Source: Alistipes sp.
Lineage (GTDB): Bacteria > Bacteroidota > Bacteroidia > Bacteroidales > Rikenellaceae
Assembly (NCBI GenBank): GCA_017560305.1
Contig: JAFYOF010000016.1
Coordinates: 1 to 64,000, forward strand
Direction: 5' to 3'
Length of the DNA: 64,000 nucleotides
Shown: piece by piece, positions 25,543-34,234 of the stretch
How the letters are laid out: each line of letters opens with the position of its first letter
Numbering within the stretch: the first letter of the stretch is position 1
Notes under the pieces: generated by a model
Told to the model about the DNA's origin: nothing
The model's database searches: none
What the model saw: only the letters and a program-made list of their open reading frames with translations
Position numbers and translations under genes: made by a program

Positions 25543-28254
25543 ATGATTAAGGAGATTAAATACAATGGCTATTCAGCCAATCCCTCCGACTACGAATGTG
25601 TCGATGGCGATTTGGCGACAACGATAGGACTTGTACAGGAGGACGGCACAATGAAACCTGTGCCGCCTCCTGCTGTCGTTTTACAGCTCGAAAGCGGAGA
25701 GAGTATCAAGTTTATTCACGAGACCGCCAATTTTAGGAATTACATCATTCAAAAAACAAATGGTGCAATGCTGTGGTGGGATGGCAAAGCAAATAGTTCT
25801 AAAACATCGCTCCGCACATTCACGACTACTGTTTACGAAGTAACGTCTATCGGAAATACCCTTGTCGTCCTTGCTTCTGACGGTATGCACTATTTCTTGT
25901 GGAAAGGTGAAGACGAGGGCTATTTGTATTTGGGGACAGAAATTCCCGAATGCCCTTTGTCGTTCGGTTTGCAGGGAGAAATGGTTCGAACAGATGAGTT
26001 TGAAATCTCGTTTAATAGCATCAGTGAGGGTAGCATCTGGAATGAGTTTTCCGATGCGAACAAAACGACCATCACATCACAGGTGTTGGCAAAGGTAAAC
26101 AAGTTTATTGCCGACAACTCAACTAACAAGGGACGATTTATATATCCATTCCTGTTGCGATACGCTTATCGTTTGTATGACGGCTCATTGACAAAACATT
26201 CAGCCCCTATATTGATGATTGCTTCTTCCGACTTGGCTCCGCAGGTGTTCTTTACACATATCACGGGTAAAGGCTCATACACAAATGCCAAACTGCAAGT
26301 CGTAGGAATGTTGCACAAAGTGGATTTTGCAGCAGTAAGTGAGTACACTCTTTCTAACATAAAGAATTGGAAGGATATTGTACGCTCTGTTGATATATTT
26401 ATCTCAAAGCCAATTTATACATACGACCAAAATGGAGAATGTACGAGTTTTGTTAAGGTAGATGACAGCGACTGCTACTGTGTATGCAAGCATACCAATC
26501 AAGCAGCAAGTACAACGACATACCCTTTGCGCTATCAATACAATAAGTTTAGTAAGTTGTATGCGTTCACATATAATCCATCTACATTATCATACCCGAC
26601 AGGAAGATTGATGCTCCCTCGCCGTAGTGTTGATGATGTGAAAAGCGACATCAAGAACTGTTCTCAATTTTATTTCCTTGAAAGCGTAAAGATAGAGCAA
26701 TTATCTATGGAGCGTACTTTGATAACGGTAGAGGAAGATTATTTGCAGTCTCTTGTCACTCGTGAGGTAATGACTGACGACTATGATAGCCACGACAAGA
26801 TAATGCCTCAATATTCGTTCCCTTACAATAGCCGTTTGAATGTGGCTAACATTAGAAAGTTGCTATTTAGAGGGCACAATGCATACTCTCTGTTTAACCA
26901 TAGTGATGGTTATGTAGCCAATTGGAGTGATGCCACTCCAACAATGCTTGATTTACGACTTGGTGTAAGCGTTCTTGTGTTTATCAAACAGGACGGTAAG
27001 GATATTGTTGTTCGTAGTGAGTATGGATACTTTGGTTATAATACACCACTGCTGTTCTTCTACTATCCAAACCCTAATGCATACAAGGCTATCATTGAGC
27101 GAAACAACTATTTTAGTGATTACTACGAGATGCCATTAGAGCAGCACGACTTCTTGAATGGTGCATTCTATTTCGGAGGTTGGGAGGATTTGAGCGTTAA
27201 GGCTACGAGCGTTCCGTCTGTATCGAGCGATGCAGACCGTACAATTGAAGTGCCTAACAAAATCTACACCTCCGAGGTGAACAATCCGTTCTATTTCCCT
27301 GTGCTCGGTATCAACACCGTAGGAACAGGCGACATTCTCGGTATCTGTGCCGCCGCAAAGGCATTGTCGGAAGGTCAGTTCGGACAGTTCCCACTCTATG
27401 CGTTCACCACAGAAGGAGTGTGGGCATTGGAGGTATCCAATACCGGCACATACTCTGCAAAGCAGCCAATCACACGTGATGTCGTTATCAACCCCGATAG
27501 CATTACACAGATTGACTCTGCCGTGCTATTCGCTACCGACAGGGGTATTATGCACATCAGCGGCTCAACCGTTCAGTGTATATCCGACCGACTCAACACC
27601 GAAGAACTGTTCAGCATTGCCGACCTGCCAAAAGCCGAGGCACTGATAAACATCTTCAATAGCAAAGCCTCCGAGAACGAACAGATAAGCCTCGCCGATG
27701 CAACATTGTTGCCGTTCAGCGAGTTCCTTGCAGGTTGCCGTATGGTGTACGACTACACCAATCAGCACATCATCGTGTATAACCCTGTCGTGCGTTACGC
27801 TTACGTCTATTCATTGAAGTCGCAGACGTGGGGAATGATGCGGTCCGACATTGTGAGCAACGTCAATTCCTACCCCGAAGCCCTTGCAATGGCAGAGGGT
27901 GCAAAGTTGGTCGATTTCTCAAAGACCGATGCGGCGACCGATGAGAACGGCACAACGTCCCTCATCATCACACGACCGTTCAAGATGGACGACCCCAACT
28001 CATTCAAGACCATCAACACCATTATACAGCGTGGTATGTTCCGTTCTACCCACGTTCAGCAGGTGCTGTATGGCTCCAACGACCTTTTCCATTGGCATAC
28101 CGTATGGAGCAGTGTCGATAAGATGATGCGAGGCTTCCGAGGCACACCATACAAAGCCTATCGCCTTGCCCTCGTCTGCAAGTTCGACAAGGGAGAAAGC
28201 ATTTACGGCTGTACCGTAGTGTTCGAGCCACGAATGACAAACCAAGTACGATAG
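25543..28254 (+). CDS. Virion structural protein, tail-stabilisation (P22 gp10/crAss 'stab')-like
   Basis: 903 residues. The start (NGYSANPSDYECVDGDLATT) and overall beta-propeller-like repetition (strands closing with W/Y-rich turns such as MHYFLWKGEDEGY and KSQTWGMM) match large stabilisation proteins of podoviruses and crAss-like phages that close the portal and connect the tail. The C-terminal half contains VLGINTVGTGDILGICAA and FPLYAFTTEGVWAL, typical of that family. Assignment is by recollection of the family, not a search. It is the only large structural gene on plus left of the packaging island and converges on the minus-strand late genes. Confidence 0.65.
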   Translation: MIKEIKYNGYSANPSDYECVDGDLATTIGLVQEDGTMKPVPPPAVVLQLESGESIKFIHETANFRNYIIQKTNGAMLWWDGKANSSKTSLRTFTTTVYEVTSIGNTLVVLASDGMHYFLWKGEDEGYLYLGTEIPECPLSFGLQGEMVRTDEFEISFNSISEGSIWNEFSDANKTTITSQVLAKVNKFIADNSTNKGRFIYPFLLRYAYRLYDGSLTKHSAPILMIASSDLAPQVFFTHITGKGSYTNAKLQVVGMLHKVDFAAVSEYTLSNIKNWKDIVRSVDIFISKPIYTYDQNGECTSFVKVDDSDCYCVCKHTNQAASTTTYPLRYQYNKFSKLYAFTYNPSTLSYPTGRLMLPRRSVDDVKSDIKNCSQFYFLESVKIEQLSMERTLITVEEDYLQSLVTREVMTDDYDSHDKIMPQYSFPYNSRLNVANIRKLLFRGHNAYSLFNHSDGYVANWSDATPTMLDLRLGVSVLVFIKQDGKDIVVRSEYGYFGYNTPLLFFYYPNPNAYKAIIERNNYFSDYYEMPLEQHDFLNGAFYFGGWEDLSVKATSVPSVSSDADRTIEVPNKIYTSEVNNPFYFPVLGINTVGTGDILGICAAAKALSEGQFGQFPLYAFTTEGVWALEVSNTGTYSAKQPITRDVVINPDSITQIDSAVLFATDRGIMHISGSTVQCISDRLNTEELFSIADLPKAEALINIFNSKASENEQISLADATLLPFSEFLAGCRMVYDYTNQHIIVYNPVVRYAYVYSLKSQTWGMMRSDIVSNVNSYPEALAMAEGAKLVDFSKTDAATDENGTTSLIITRPFKMDDPNSFKTINTIIQRGMFRSTHVQQVLYGSNDLFHWHTVWSSVDKMMRGFRGTPYKAYRLALVCKFDKGESIYGCTVVFEPRMTNQVR

Positions 28255-28282
28255 TCAATTCTTTTTCATAGTATTATACAGC

Positions 28283-28317
28283 AGAGAGCCGGGATGCGTG
28301 ATGCACCTCGGCTCTCT
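28283..28317. terminator. Bidirectional terminator between convergent late operons
   Basis: AGAGAGCCG paired with CGGCTCTCT around an 17-base loop that can itself pair (GATGC/GTGATGCAC). It lies between the stops at 28254 (plus) and 28327 (minus). Confidence 0.75.
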
Positions 28318-28326
28318 AATTATAGT

Positions 28327-28857
28327 CTAAAAAGGTTTCAGTTTCCTGCGCACCTTTCCTGTTCTTGACACGATAGATGTCTGTATCTTCGTTTTAAGGC
28401 TCTTGAATTTCTCCTCCCAATTCTCTTGACTGCCTGGATTGGTAATGCTCATCCAATCGGCAAGCACCCTGCACACAAGATACTCGTGTACCAAATGGGT
28501 AAGCAGCTTCAGCGTTGTCAGCGAAAAGCCCTCGGGCAAGTTCAGCACGATGTGGTACTCATCGGGAACAGTCATTACGTCTGTCATCGCCTCCTGTCCC
28601 TCGGGTATCTCCTCTTTGGAGTAGGGGAACAGCATTTCTACACATTCGGCGTGTGCAAGGTTGAGCACTCTCGTCACACGGTCAATGTTGCCCTTTGCTG
28701 CAATGTCGAACACCTGATGCCTTGCGTGTTCATCGTCTGCTTTCATTATGTCGCCCTCAACAAACGAATAGTTCTCGGCATCATACAGCAGCTCCGTACG
28801 TTTGAATGTCAGCGTTACAGCCCTTGACTGCTGCCGACTATCGCCACATTGATACAT
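28327..28857 (-). CDS. Small virion-region protein, paralogue 1 of 3
   Basis: 176 residues, no membrane segment. Together with the two genes upstream on minus it forms a paralogous set: all have a variable start, a central strand with a VLNLPEGF-type or LSFELPSNY-type motif, a helix carrying an (H/Y)x(Y/F)(L/F)V pattern, a W-x-x-I/F-x-N turn, and a basic C-terminal tail. Start codon overlaps the preceding gene's stop by one base. Likely a structural or tail-neck protein, by position only. Confidence 0.6.
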   Translation of the reverse strand: MYQCGDSRQQSRAVTLTFKRTELLYDAENYSFVEGDIMKADDEHARHQVFDIAAKGNIDRVTRVLNLAHAECVEMLFPYSKEEIPEGQEAMTDVMTVPDEYHIVLNLPEGFSLTTLKLLTHLVHEYLVCRVLADWMSITNPGSQENWEEKFKSLKTKIQTSIVSRTGKVRRKLKPF

Positions 28858-29372
28858 TAGGCGTATGTGGGGCGTTCCGGGCGACTACGCTTGTACAAAG
28901 CACGCTTCACGTTCTCCAAACTCACAGCCGAGTGCGAAATGTAGGTGTCTGCATCCTCCTTGTTGGTGATAGCAAACCAATCGCCCAATGCCATATCCAC
29001 CAAGTAAGCGTGAATACTGTTGCCAAGGCTGTCAGCCGAAGCGTTGTTGTAATTGCTTGGCAATTCAAACGACAAAATCAGTGTGCCGTCATTGTCAATC
29101 TCATTGTTGATGAGGTTGTCGCTCGTGGTCTTGTCTTCCGACAGATACTCTCCGAGCAGACTTTTCAGCATTGCAAAAGCGTTAGCCAACGAGCGGCGGA
29201 TTTGGTAACTGTTCTCAACGTCATCACTCGCCTGCATATTGGAAGCAGCCTCATAACTCTTTTTACCTTCTGCCTCACGTGCCTGTCCTGTCAAGTAGGC
29301 TTTGTTCTGAATGTCGAAGATAAGTTCCTTAACCCTTTGGGTCACGGTCAGTGTTTTTTTGTTCTCTGCCAT
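28857..29372 (-). CDS. Small virion-region protein, paralogue 2 of 3
   Basis: 171 residues. Central LILSFELPSNY strand, HAYLVDMALGDWFAITNK and a C-terminal tail ending RSRPERPTYA, which matches the RPTRPTYDD tail of paralogue 3. One-base stop/start overlap with paralogue 1. Function unknown; structural by position. Confidence 0.6.
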   Translation of the reverse strand: MAENKKTLTVTQRVKELIFDIQNKAYLTGQAREAEGKKSYEAASNMQASDDVENSYQIRRSLANAFAMLKSLLGEYLSEDKTTSDNLINNEIDNDGTLILSFELPSNYNNASADSLGNSIHAYLVDMALGDWFAITNKEDADTYISHSAVSLENVKRALYKRSRPERPTYA

Positions 29373-29398
29373 ATCAGTTAAAAAATTAAGTGAATAAA

Positions 29399-29857
29399 TT
29401 AGTCATCGTATGTGGGGCGTGTAGGGCGTTTCTTATAGAAAGCCTTACGCATAATGTCCTCAATGTAGGTGGCAGCTTCGGTGGCATATCCTGTTGCCTC
29501 GCTCTTGTTGGCAAACGTGTACCACTTCGCTGTAATGTTCATCACAAAGAACGAGAACAGGCTACGCTGCATACTCTCTGTTAGGCTCTCGTCAAACGCC
29601 GATGACAGTCCCAACGTCAGCACATACGAACCCTCCTCGGTCTCATTCTCCGATACAAGCACCTTTTTCAAACTGTTGCAAACCATATTCTTGCACTCGT
29701 TCCAAAAGCGTTCAAGCATCGTCTTGTCTTCCTCGGTGGTCGAAATCACCTCGTATGCGTGCTCATCGTCCATCTTTGCACCTGTGTATTCGGTAGTCTT
29801 TGCCACCTCGTCATACACAGCCTCTTTGCTGATTGTCAATGTTACTTCCATAATCAA
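29399..29857 (-). CDS. Small virion-region protein, paralogue 3 of 3
   Basis: 152 residues. Contains SYVLTLGLSSAFDE, then FFVMNITAKWYTFANK, and ends KKRPTRPTYDD. Closest in its tail to paralogue 2. Its start overlaps the end of the spanin-like gene by 4 bases. Function unknown. Confidence 0.6.
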   Translation of the reverse strand: MIMEVTLTISKEAVYDEVAKTTEYTGAKMDDEHAYEVISTTEEDKTMLERFWNECKNMVCNSLKKVLVSENETEEGSYVLTLGLSSAFDESLTESMQRSLFSFFVMNITAKWYTFANKSEATGYATEAATYIEDIMRKAFYKKRPTRPTYDD

Positions 29858-30453
29858 AAACTAAATAGGTTATACGACACACCGATACCTACGTATGGGG
29901 CAAACTGCGGCGTGCCTTTCAACGTAACTCCATATCCAACCTGTACACCCACGCTCCAACGCTTCGGCTTGCTGTACTCCTTTACAGTCACAACCTCTCG
30001 GGGCATTCGGAATATAAGGCTGTCAAGGCTTGCACGGTAACCGCTGACGTATGCAGTATAGGTGCTGTCCTCATATACGGTTTGCGTGATGGGAACAACA
30101 ACTTCGGCACTGTCGGGAGTAACCATTTCGCCCATATCCTCGAAATGGTCTTCGGGAACGCTTTTACCGAAATTTTTTACACTATCCTGCAAGTTTTTGC
30201 CACTTTCGGGAAATTTTTGCACGTTTTCGGGCAATTTGGGAACACTTACAGGCAATTTTGCGGTGATATTTCCCAATGGCTTTTCCTCTTTAGGTACAGG
30301 CTTGTAGTACGGAATAGTGTCCACAAAGGTTGTCCTTATGGTATCTATGTATGGCTCTGCCGTAACTCCTGTGTAATGATGCACATTGAGCAGCAGCGAA
30401 GCCACAAACAACGCCAAGAACAGCAGCAGCGCAATGTTTTTAAGCCTTTCCAT
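29854..30453 (-). CDS. Membrane-anchored protein with C-terminal barrel-like segment (spanin-like candidate)
   Basis: 199 residues from the ATG at 30453 (a start at 30483 is possible). One N-terminal membrane helix (IALLLFLALFVASLLL) precedes a long periplasmic, proline-rich linker with repeated short PKLPENV-type units. The C-terminal ~45 residues (WSVGVQVGYGV, YVGIGVSYNLFSF) look like outer-membrane beta-strands with a terminal F. An inner-membrane anchor joined to an outer-membrane segment is the topology of a unimolecular spanin, and it sits directly after the endolysin gene. Related Bacteroidota phage proteins are, I think, listed as DUF6808. Inference only. Confidence 0.55.
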   Translation of the reverse strand: MERLKNIALLLFLALFVASLLLNVHHYTGVTAEPYIDTIRTTFVDTIPYYKPVPKEEKPLGNITAKLPVSVPKLPENVQKFPESGKNLQDSVKNFGKSVPEDHFEDMGEMVTPDSAEVVVPITQTVYEDSTYTAYVSGYRASLDSLIFRMPREVVTVKEYSKPKRWSVGVQVGYGVTLKGTPQFAPYVGIGVSYNLFSF

Positions 30454-31039
30454 ATTCCTCAACGTATTTCTTGATTGCATCAACGTGGGTCTTTACAATA
30501 GCATTAAAGCCCTCGTCCGATGTCAAGTAGGCAACGTCCTGTACATTGTCCATAAAGAAATTTTCGGTAAGCACAGCAGGGCATTTCGTCTTGCGTAGGA
30601 TATAGAAACCCTCCTCCCAATCGGGGTCGCCATCCGAAAACTCTTTGCGGATTGTCTGCCCTGTAAAGTTGTTAGCCGCCTCAATGTATAGCATCGTAGC
30701 AAGTTCATCGCTCTTGGTCTTCCCCTTGCTTGTGTAAGCGCACCAACCTCGGGCGTTCTTCCACTCTCCGTTACCTGCGGCATTGCAGTGAATAGATATA
30801 AGCACAACATTGTTTGCTCCCAATCGTCCGCACGCCTCGTTGGCTCGTCTCGCACGTTCAGCCAAAGGAACGTCCGTCATTTCACGCACGAGCATTTCAG
30901 CATCATAGCCCTGCAACAACAGTCGTCTCTCGATGGAGGCGGCAATCTCTCGTGCATACAGGTATTCACGGAACTTTCCGTCTGGACTGCGTTTGCCCGG
31001 GGTCTCCTCGCCGTGTCCGTTGTCAATAAGTATCTTCAT
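30440..31039 (-). CDS. N-acetylmuramoyl-L-alanine amidase (Amidase_3), endolysin
   Basis: 199 residues. Zinc ligands are visible as DNGHGEETPG near residue 7, the Glu in FREYLYAREIA near 25, and SIHCNAAGN near 83; the catalytic Glu is in LTENFFMDN near 160. It cleaves the bond between muramic acid and the stem peptide. No signal peptide, so a holin or other release mechanism is needed; a small membrane protein and a TM protein lie next to it. It overlaps the spanin-like gene by 14 bases. Confidence 0.9.
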   Translation of the reverse strand: MKILIDNGHGEETPGKRSPDGKFREYLYAREIAASIERRLLLQGYDAEMLVREMTDVPLAERARRANEACGRLGANNVVLISIHCNAAGNGEWKNARGWCAYTSKGKTKSDELATMLYIEAANNFTGQTIRKEFSDGDPDWEEGFYILRKTKCPAVLTENFFMDNVQDVAYLTSDEGFNAIVKTHVDAIKKYVEEYGKA

Positions 31040-31042
31040 ATC

Positions 31043-31645
31043 CTAATCTGTTAAACGGTGATAAAAATCAAGTCTAATCTTGGAATATATAGCCTCAACA
31101 TTGGTAAAGGCACGTGAATTGTTCTGTGTTTCTGCATACACCTCACTCGTCACAATGTCGGCAACCCAATCAATCCATTCGGGGGAGGTGTACTGTGTCA
31201 AGGTCTTGCCCCTGTATCGGTGGTTGTCAAAGCGGCTGTTCCTGTCCTCGTGCAAGTTGCAGAGCAACGTGCGTATCTTCGCTTTGGTAGCCTCCTTGTT
31301 TACGATGTTGTTTTCCTCACGCACCTTTTTGATGATGCGGCACACTCGTTCCACAGCAAGGTCAAAACACGTGTTCGATATGTTCTTTATCTGCAACAGC
31401 GTTGCAGGGCGCATACCGTCCGCAATGTCGTTCAGCAGTTCGTTTTGCTTGTTGGTGGTCTCCAACAGTTCGTTCATCATCTTGGCATTGTTGGTCATCG
31501 TGCTGTCAATAATGCTCTTGAACCATTTGAATATGGCAACCCACATCAACAGCGACAAGACGATGAAAGCGGCACAGATAACCACCATTACACCGAAGTT
31601 ACTGATACCCTCGGCAATCTGTGTTACACCTTGCACCTCGTTCAT
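31043..31645 (-). CDS. Membrane protein of the lysis cassette, unknown function
   Basis: 200 residues from the ATG at 31645, which overlaps the upstream stop by 4 bases. One strong membrane helix at about 16-38 (FGVMVVICAAFIVLSLLMW), then a coiled-coil-like stretch (MMNELLETTNKQNELLN) and a soluble helical domain. It lies directly before the endolysin gene. A holin partner or antiholin is possible, but it is larger than most holins. Confidence 0.55.
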   Translation of the reverse strand: MNEVQGVTQIAEGISNFGVMVVICAAFIVLSLLMWVAIFKWFKSIIDSTMTNNAKMMNELLETTNKQNELLNDIADGMRPATLLQIKNISNTCFDLAVERVCRIIKKVREENNIVNKEATKAKIRTLLCNLHEDRNSRFDNHRYRGKTLTQYTSPEWIDWVADIVTSEVYAETQNNSRAFTNVEAIYSKIRLDFYHRLTD

Positions 31646-31875
31646 AGCACTGCCCTTATAGTATGTCCTACAATCGCTCCGGCTGCTGTCAGCCCAAAGT
31701 CTATCCAATCCCATTCACCGCCGTGTGCCTTGTCTTTGAACTCCAAAGCACCTGCGGCAACTAAACCTGCATACCCGGCACAATACCAACTGTTAGCACC
31801 CAAGCCGATACACATTCCACCTGCAAGGTGTTTCCATCTGCTGCTCGTTTTCAGCCATTCAAAAAGTTTCTTCAT
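31642..31875 (-). CDS. Small two-helix membrane protein, holin candidate
   Basis: 77 residues. Two hydrophobic segments (about 17-42 and 58-76) joined by a charged loop with HGGEWDW. Gly/Ala-rich helices, small size and position at the head of the lysis genes fit a holin, but similar VanZ-like proteins of other function occur in Bacteroidota phages. Start follows the DUF4376-like stop by 9 bases. Confidence 0.5.
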   Translation of the reverse strand: MKKLFEWLKTSSRWKHLAGGMCIGLGANSWYCAGYAGLVAAGALEFKDKAHGGEWDWIDFGLTAAGAIVGHTIRAVL

Positions 31876-31884
31876 AACTATCTA

Positions 31885-32361
31885 CTATTGATTAAATACA
31901 CTCAAATCAAGGTTGTCCTTTTCCTGCCAACCCTCATCGAGCACCTGCTGAACGAATGCCAACGATGTCATATAGAACTCCTGCAACTCATCAAGCGTAG
32001 TGAATGTGTGGTAAACAGGCTGTTCGTCTGTGCCGAACTTAAACTTCACAGGGAGCGATTGTCCGCCTGTCTGTACCGCCAAGTCGTATGCCGCTTTGTA
32101 ATTGAATTGGTTTTCGGTAGATAACCATATAGGCATATCCCTCCACACCAAACCGCACAAAATCTTCTCCTCTACATTGCAGTTGATTTGGGCGATGATA
32201 ATGTCCTTTATCTCGTCCTGTGTAGGCTTGCGGTTGAAACGCTCTCTGTATGTCCAACCCGACACGCCATCAGTGCCGTAGCCGTATATAAGTTCCCATT
32301 TGTTACGTCCGATTTGCATTAGTCGGTCGTTCCTTTCGGTTGCTCCGTATCTTTTCTCCAT
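31885..32361 (-). CDS. DUF4376-like phage protein
   Basis: 158 residues. The C-terminal ~100 residues (LSTENQFNYKAAYDLA, FGTDEQPVYHTFTTLDELQEFY) resemble the DUF4376 region found in phage tail-fibre and tail-fibre-chaperone proteins. It lies between the DGR reverse transcriptase and lysis genes. It does not look like the four-helix Avd accessory protein of other DGRs. Confidence 0.5.
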   Translation of the reverse strand: MEKRYGATERNDRLMQIGRNKWELIYGYGTDGVSGWTYRERFNRKPTQDEIKDIIIAQINCNVEEKILCGLVWRDMPIWLSTENQFNYKAAYDLAVQTGGQSLPVKFKFGTDEQPVYHTFTTLDELQEFYMTSLAFVQQVLDEGWQEKDNLDLSVFNQ

Positions 32362-32414
32362 ACTCGTGCAATTTATTTACAGCAAAAATACTTACTCATC
32401 ATTTGCTCGGTAGT

Positions 32415-33788
32415 TTATCTTGTTACGCATAGCCACTTCGTGAAACTATACTTAACCTTGTTGCCGTCAAACCTCTCGCTCTTGATAACCGTCTCAAATG
32501 GGAAGCCGTCCTCGATGTCGCTAATCTGGTCAAGGATATTCTTCATTTCCTCCGATGCGGTAAAGAACTTCGCCCACTCTCCACTATCCTTATACTTGAA
32601 CGATACAAGGTAACGTCCGTCTCCGTGTGGAGTTTTCATATCCGACTGAAAGTCGTGTACCTCAATGGCGATGTTCTGCACACCTGCCAATCGTACCGTG
32701 TTGCCCGGAAATCGTTTCTTCCCGTCCTTTGGGGTGTACGCAACACCCATTTCTCCGAATTTCTTCATTCTGTCTCCTGTTAATATGTAATACAAATGTT
32801 TGCAGTCAGCGTGGCACGCCATACCTTTGAATGAGCCGATAATGGTTTGTCGGCGTTTCCTCGACTTTACCTTTGCCAAGTGTCGTGCAGCTCGCTGTTT
32901 CGTTCGCTTGCGTATCAGCGAGTGGCTGCGGTAGTTCACATAGCCCAAGTAGTCGAGTCCGTAATCATCAAGAGGGCGCACAGCCTCGTTGGGTTTCACT
33001 TTCAGTCCCACGCTCTCCACGTGGGAAATCAGCATATCTCTCAATCGCCACAATTCCTTTTTGCTTGGAGCGAACATCACTATATCATCGCAGTATCGGT
33101 AATACAGGTGTCGCACCTCGAATGTGCCGTCTTTGTTTTCAAGTTCATAACTGCCCACAGCCTTTGTCATTATGTGGTCTAACTTGCACAGGAACAGGTT
33201 GGCGAAGCATTGCGAGGAACGCAGTCCTTTTGACAAGCCCTCGGGCAACAGTTCTATGAAGTTATCAAGCATCGGCAGCAGTACCTCATCACTGATATAT
33301 TCTCTTATCAACGCTTTCATTCGCCATTGCTCTATGCTGTCATAGTAATGGTAGATGTCGCACTGATAGTAGAACTGCGTCAGTTCGGGAACTTCCGTCA
33401 CATCTGTTTCCACAATGTGGTGTAGCCAATGCATACCACGTCCCGGAATGCTCGCCGCAGTATTCTTGATGAGTGTTGTATAAGTGTATTTCTCGATAAT
33501 AACCATTATAGCGTGACAGCCTACACGTCCATACACTCGTGGGGCTTGAACACGTCTCACTTTCGGACCGTCCTTTACCACCATATCGTTGAACTCGGTA
33601 ATACGGAACGTACCGTTCGCAAAGTCCTTTAATAGCCTTTCACACATCTTCTCACGTTGAGGATAGTATTTCTCACGCTGTTCCCGACATTCAAGATGAC
33701 TGACAACGTAATCAAAGGCTTCTTCCACATTCTCCCTCGTGGCAATCTCACTCATCAGATTGTTGAGGGGAAACTTAATCTTTTCCAT
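32415..33788 (-). CDS. DGR reverse transcriptase
   Basis: 457 residues. The catalytic core is clear: CDIYHYYDSI (first Asp, residue 144), GLRSSQCFANLFL (residues 188-200, the DGR-type motif 4 with S-Q), and YRYCDDIVMF (catalytic pair D234-D235). A KVKPNEAVRPL thumb entry and a Bacteroidota-type C-terminal extension of ~150 residues follow. In DGRs this enzyme copies template-repeat RNA into cDNA with errors at adenines, and the cDNA replaces a variable repeat. TR and VR1 lie just upstream on the same strand. Confidence 0.95.
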   Translation of the reverse strand: MEKIKFPLNNLMSEIATRENVEEAFDYVVSHLECREQREKYYPQREKMCERLLKDFANGTFRITEFNDMVVKDGPKVRRVQAPRVYGRVGCHAIMVIIEKYTYTTLIKNTAASIPGRGMHWLHHIVETDVTEVPELTQFYYQCDIYHYYDSIEQWRMKALIREYISDEVLLPMLDNFIELLPEGLSKGLRSSQCFANLFLCKLDHIMTKAVGSYELENKDGTFEVRHLYYRYCDDIVMFAPSKKELWRLRDMLISHVESVGLKVKPNEAVRPLDDYGLDYLGYVNYRSHSLIRKRTKQRAARHLAKVKSRKRRQTIIGSFKGMACHADCKHLYYILTGDRMKKFGEMGVAYTPKDGKKRFPGNTVRLAGVQNIAIEVHDFQSDMKTPHGDGRYLVSFKYKDSGEWAKFFTASEEMKNILDQISDIEDGFPFETVIKSERFDGNKVKYSFTKWLCVTR

Positions 33789-33959
33789 AAATAATGTTGT
33801 TTGCCTTCAAGGCACTAAGTTATGTTCCGGCTTTCTTCCTTGCGGAGAGGGTTGCCGAGGCTCGTGTCTCTCGCTCCCTACGGTGGCTACACGTAGCCGT
33901 GCAGTTAGAACGATTATATATAAGCGTGGCGAACATCCACGTTTATTGCGCTTAAATGT

Positions 33960-34067
33960 GAGCCGAGAACCGTTGTTCGTGTTCGAGTTCGAAGATGCGT
34001 TATTCGCGTTCGCATAAACGAGACCGTAGTTCGCATTCGCATTGTTACCACCACGACCAACGACACG
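33960..34067 (-). repeat. DGR template repeat TR
   Basis: 108 bases on the minus strand. Translated in the fibre frame it reads mostly Asn codons (AAC/AAT) separated by small residues: 26 adenines lie almost entirely at positions where VRs vary. VR1 differs at 13 positions, all adenines; VR2 at 11 adenines and one T. Non-A positions are otherwise unchanged. Homology ends at GGTTCTCGGCTC on the 3' side. Confidence 0.96.
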
Positions 34068-34164
34068 GCTATGGAGACACTCTACCTTTTTTGCAGTCTA
34101 ACCGACTGCCGGTTATATTTTTCTTTGGCAAATCTCGCCGCCCTTTGTCGGGCGGTAACAGGCA

Positions 34165-34200
34165 AGAGTGAGCAGACCCCTATACAGGGTCTCTCACTCT
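34165..34200 (-). terminator. Long hairpin downstream of the fibre gene
   Basis: AGAGTGAG-C-AGACCC pairs with GGGTCT-CTCACTCT around a 7-base loop, 35 bases after the fibre stop. No T-tract follows on the minus strand. It could be a terminator, an RNA processing site or a DNA structure that aids retargeting of VR1. Confidence 0.5.
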
Positions 34201-34234
34201 AACGAGTTCCTTTTTCGTTTTCCGTTCCATCGCC

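Larger units (their letters stand above)
33789..34234 (-). ncRNA. DGR template RNA region between RT and fibre genes
   Basis: 446 bases without a gene. It holds the template repeat (33960-34067) flanked by likely structured RNA. On the RT side: GGCTAC-AC-GTAGCC near 33882-33895 and CGTGG-N7-CCACG at 33925-33941. On the fibre side: GCAGTC-N5-GACTGC (34093-34109), CCGCCC-N6-GGGCGG (34138-34155) and a long stem at 34165-34200. In characterised DGRs the RNA next to TR folds and primes cDNA synthesis, so these are candidates. No promoter was pinned down. Confidence 0.7.

Noticed and set aside
31885..32361. Avd accessory protein of the DGR
   Set aside because: The sequence is mixed alpha/beta and resembles DUF4376, unlike the four-helix Avd bundle.
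33739..34017. Plus-strand reading frame of 92 codons crossing the template repeat
   Set aside because: It is antisense to the DGR template region, has no relatives I know, and overlaps TR, which is non-coding in DGRs.
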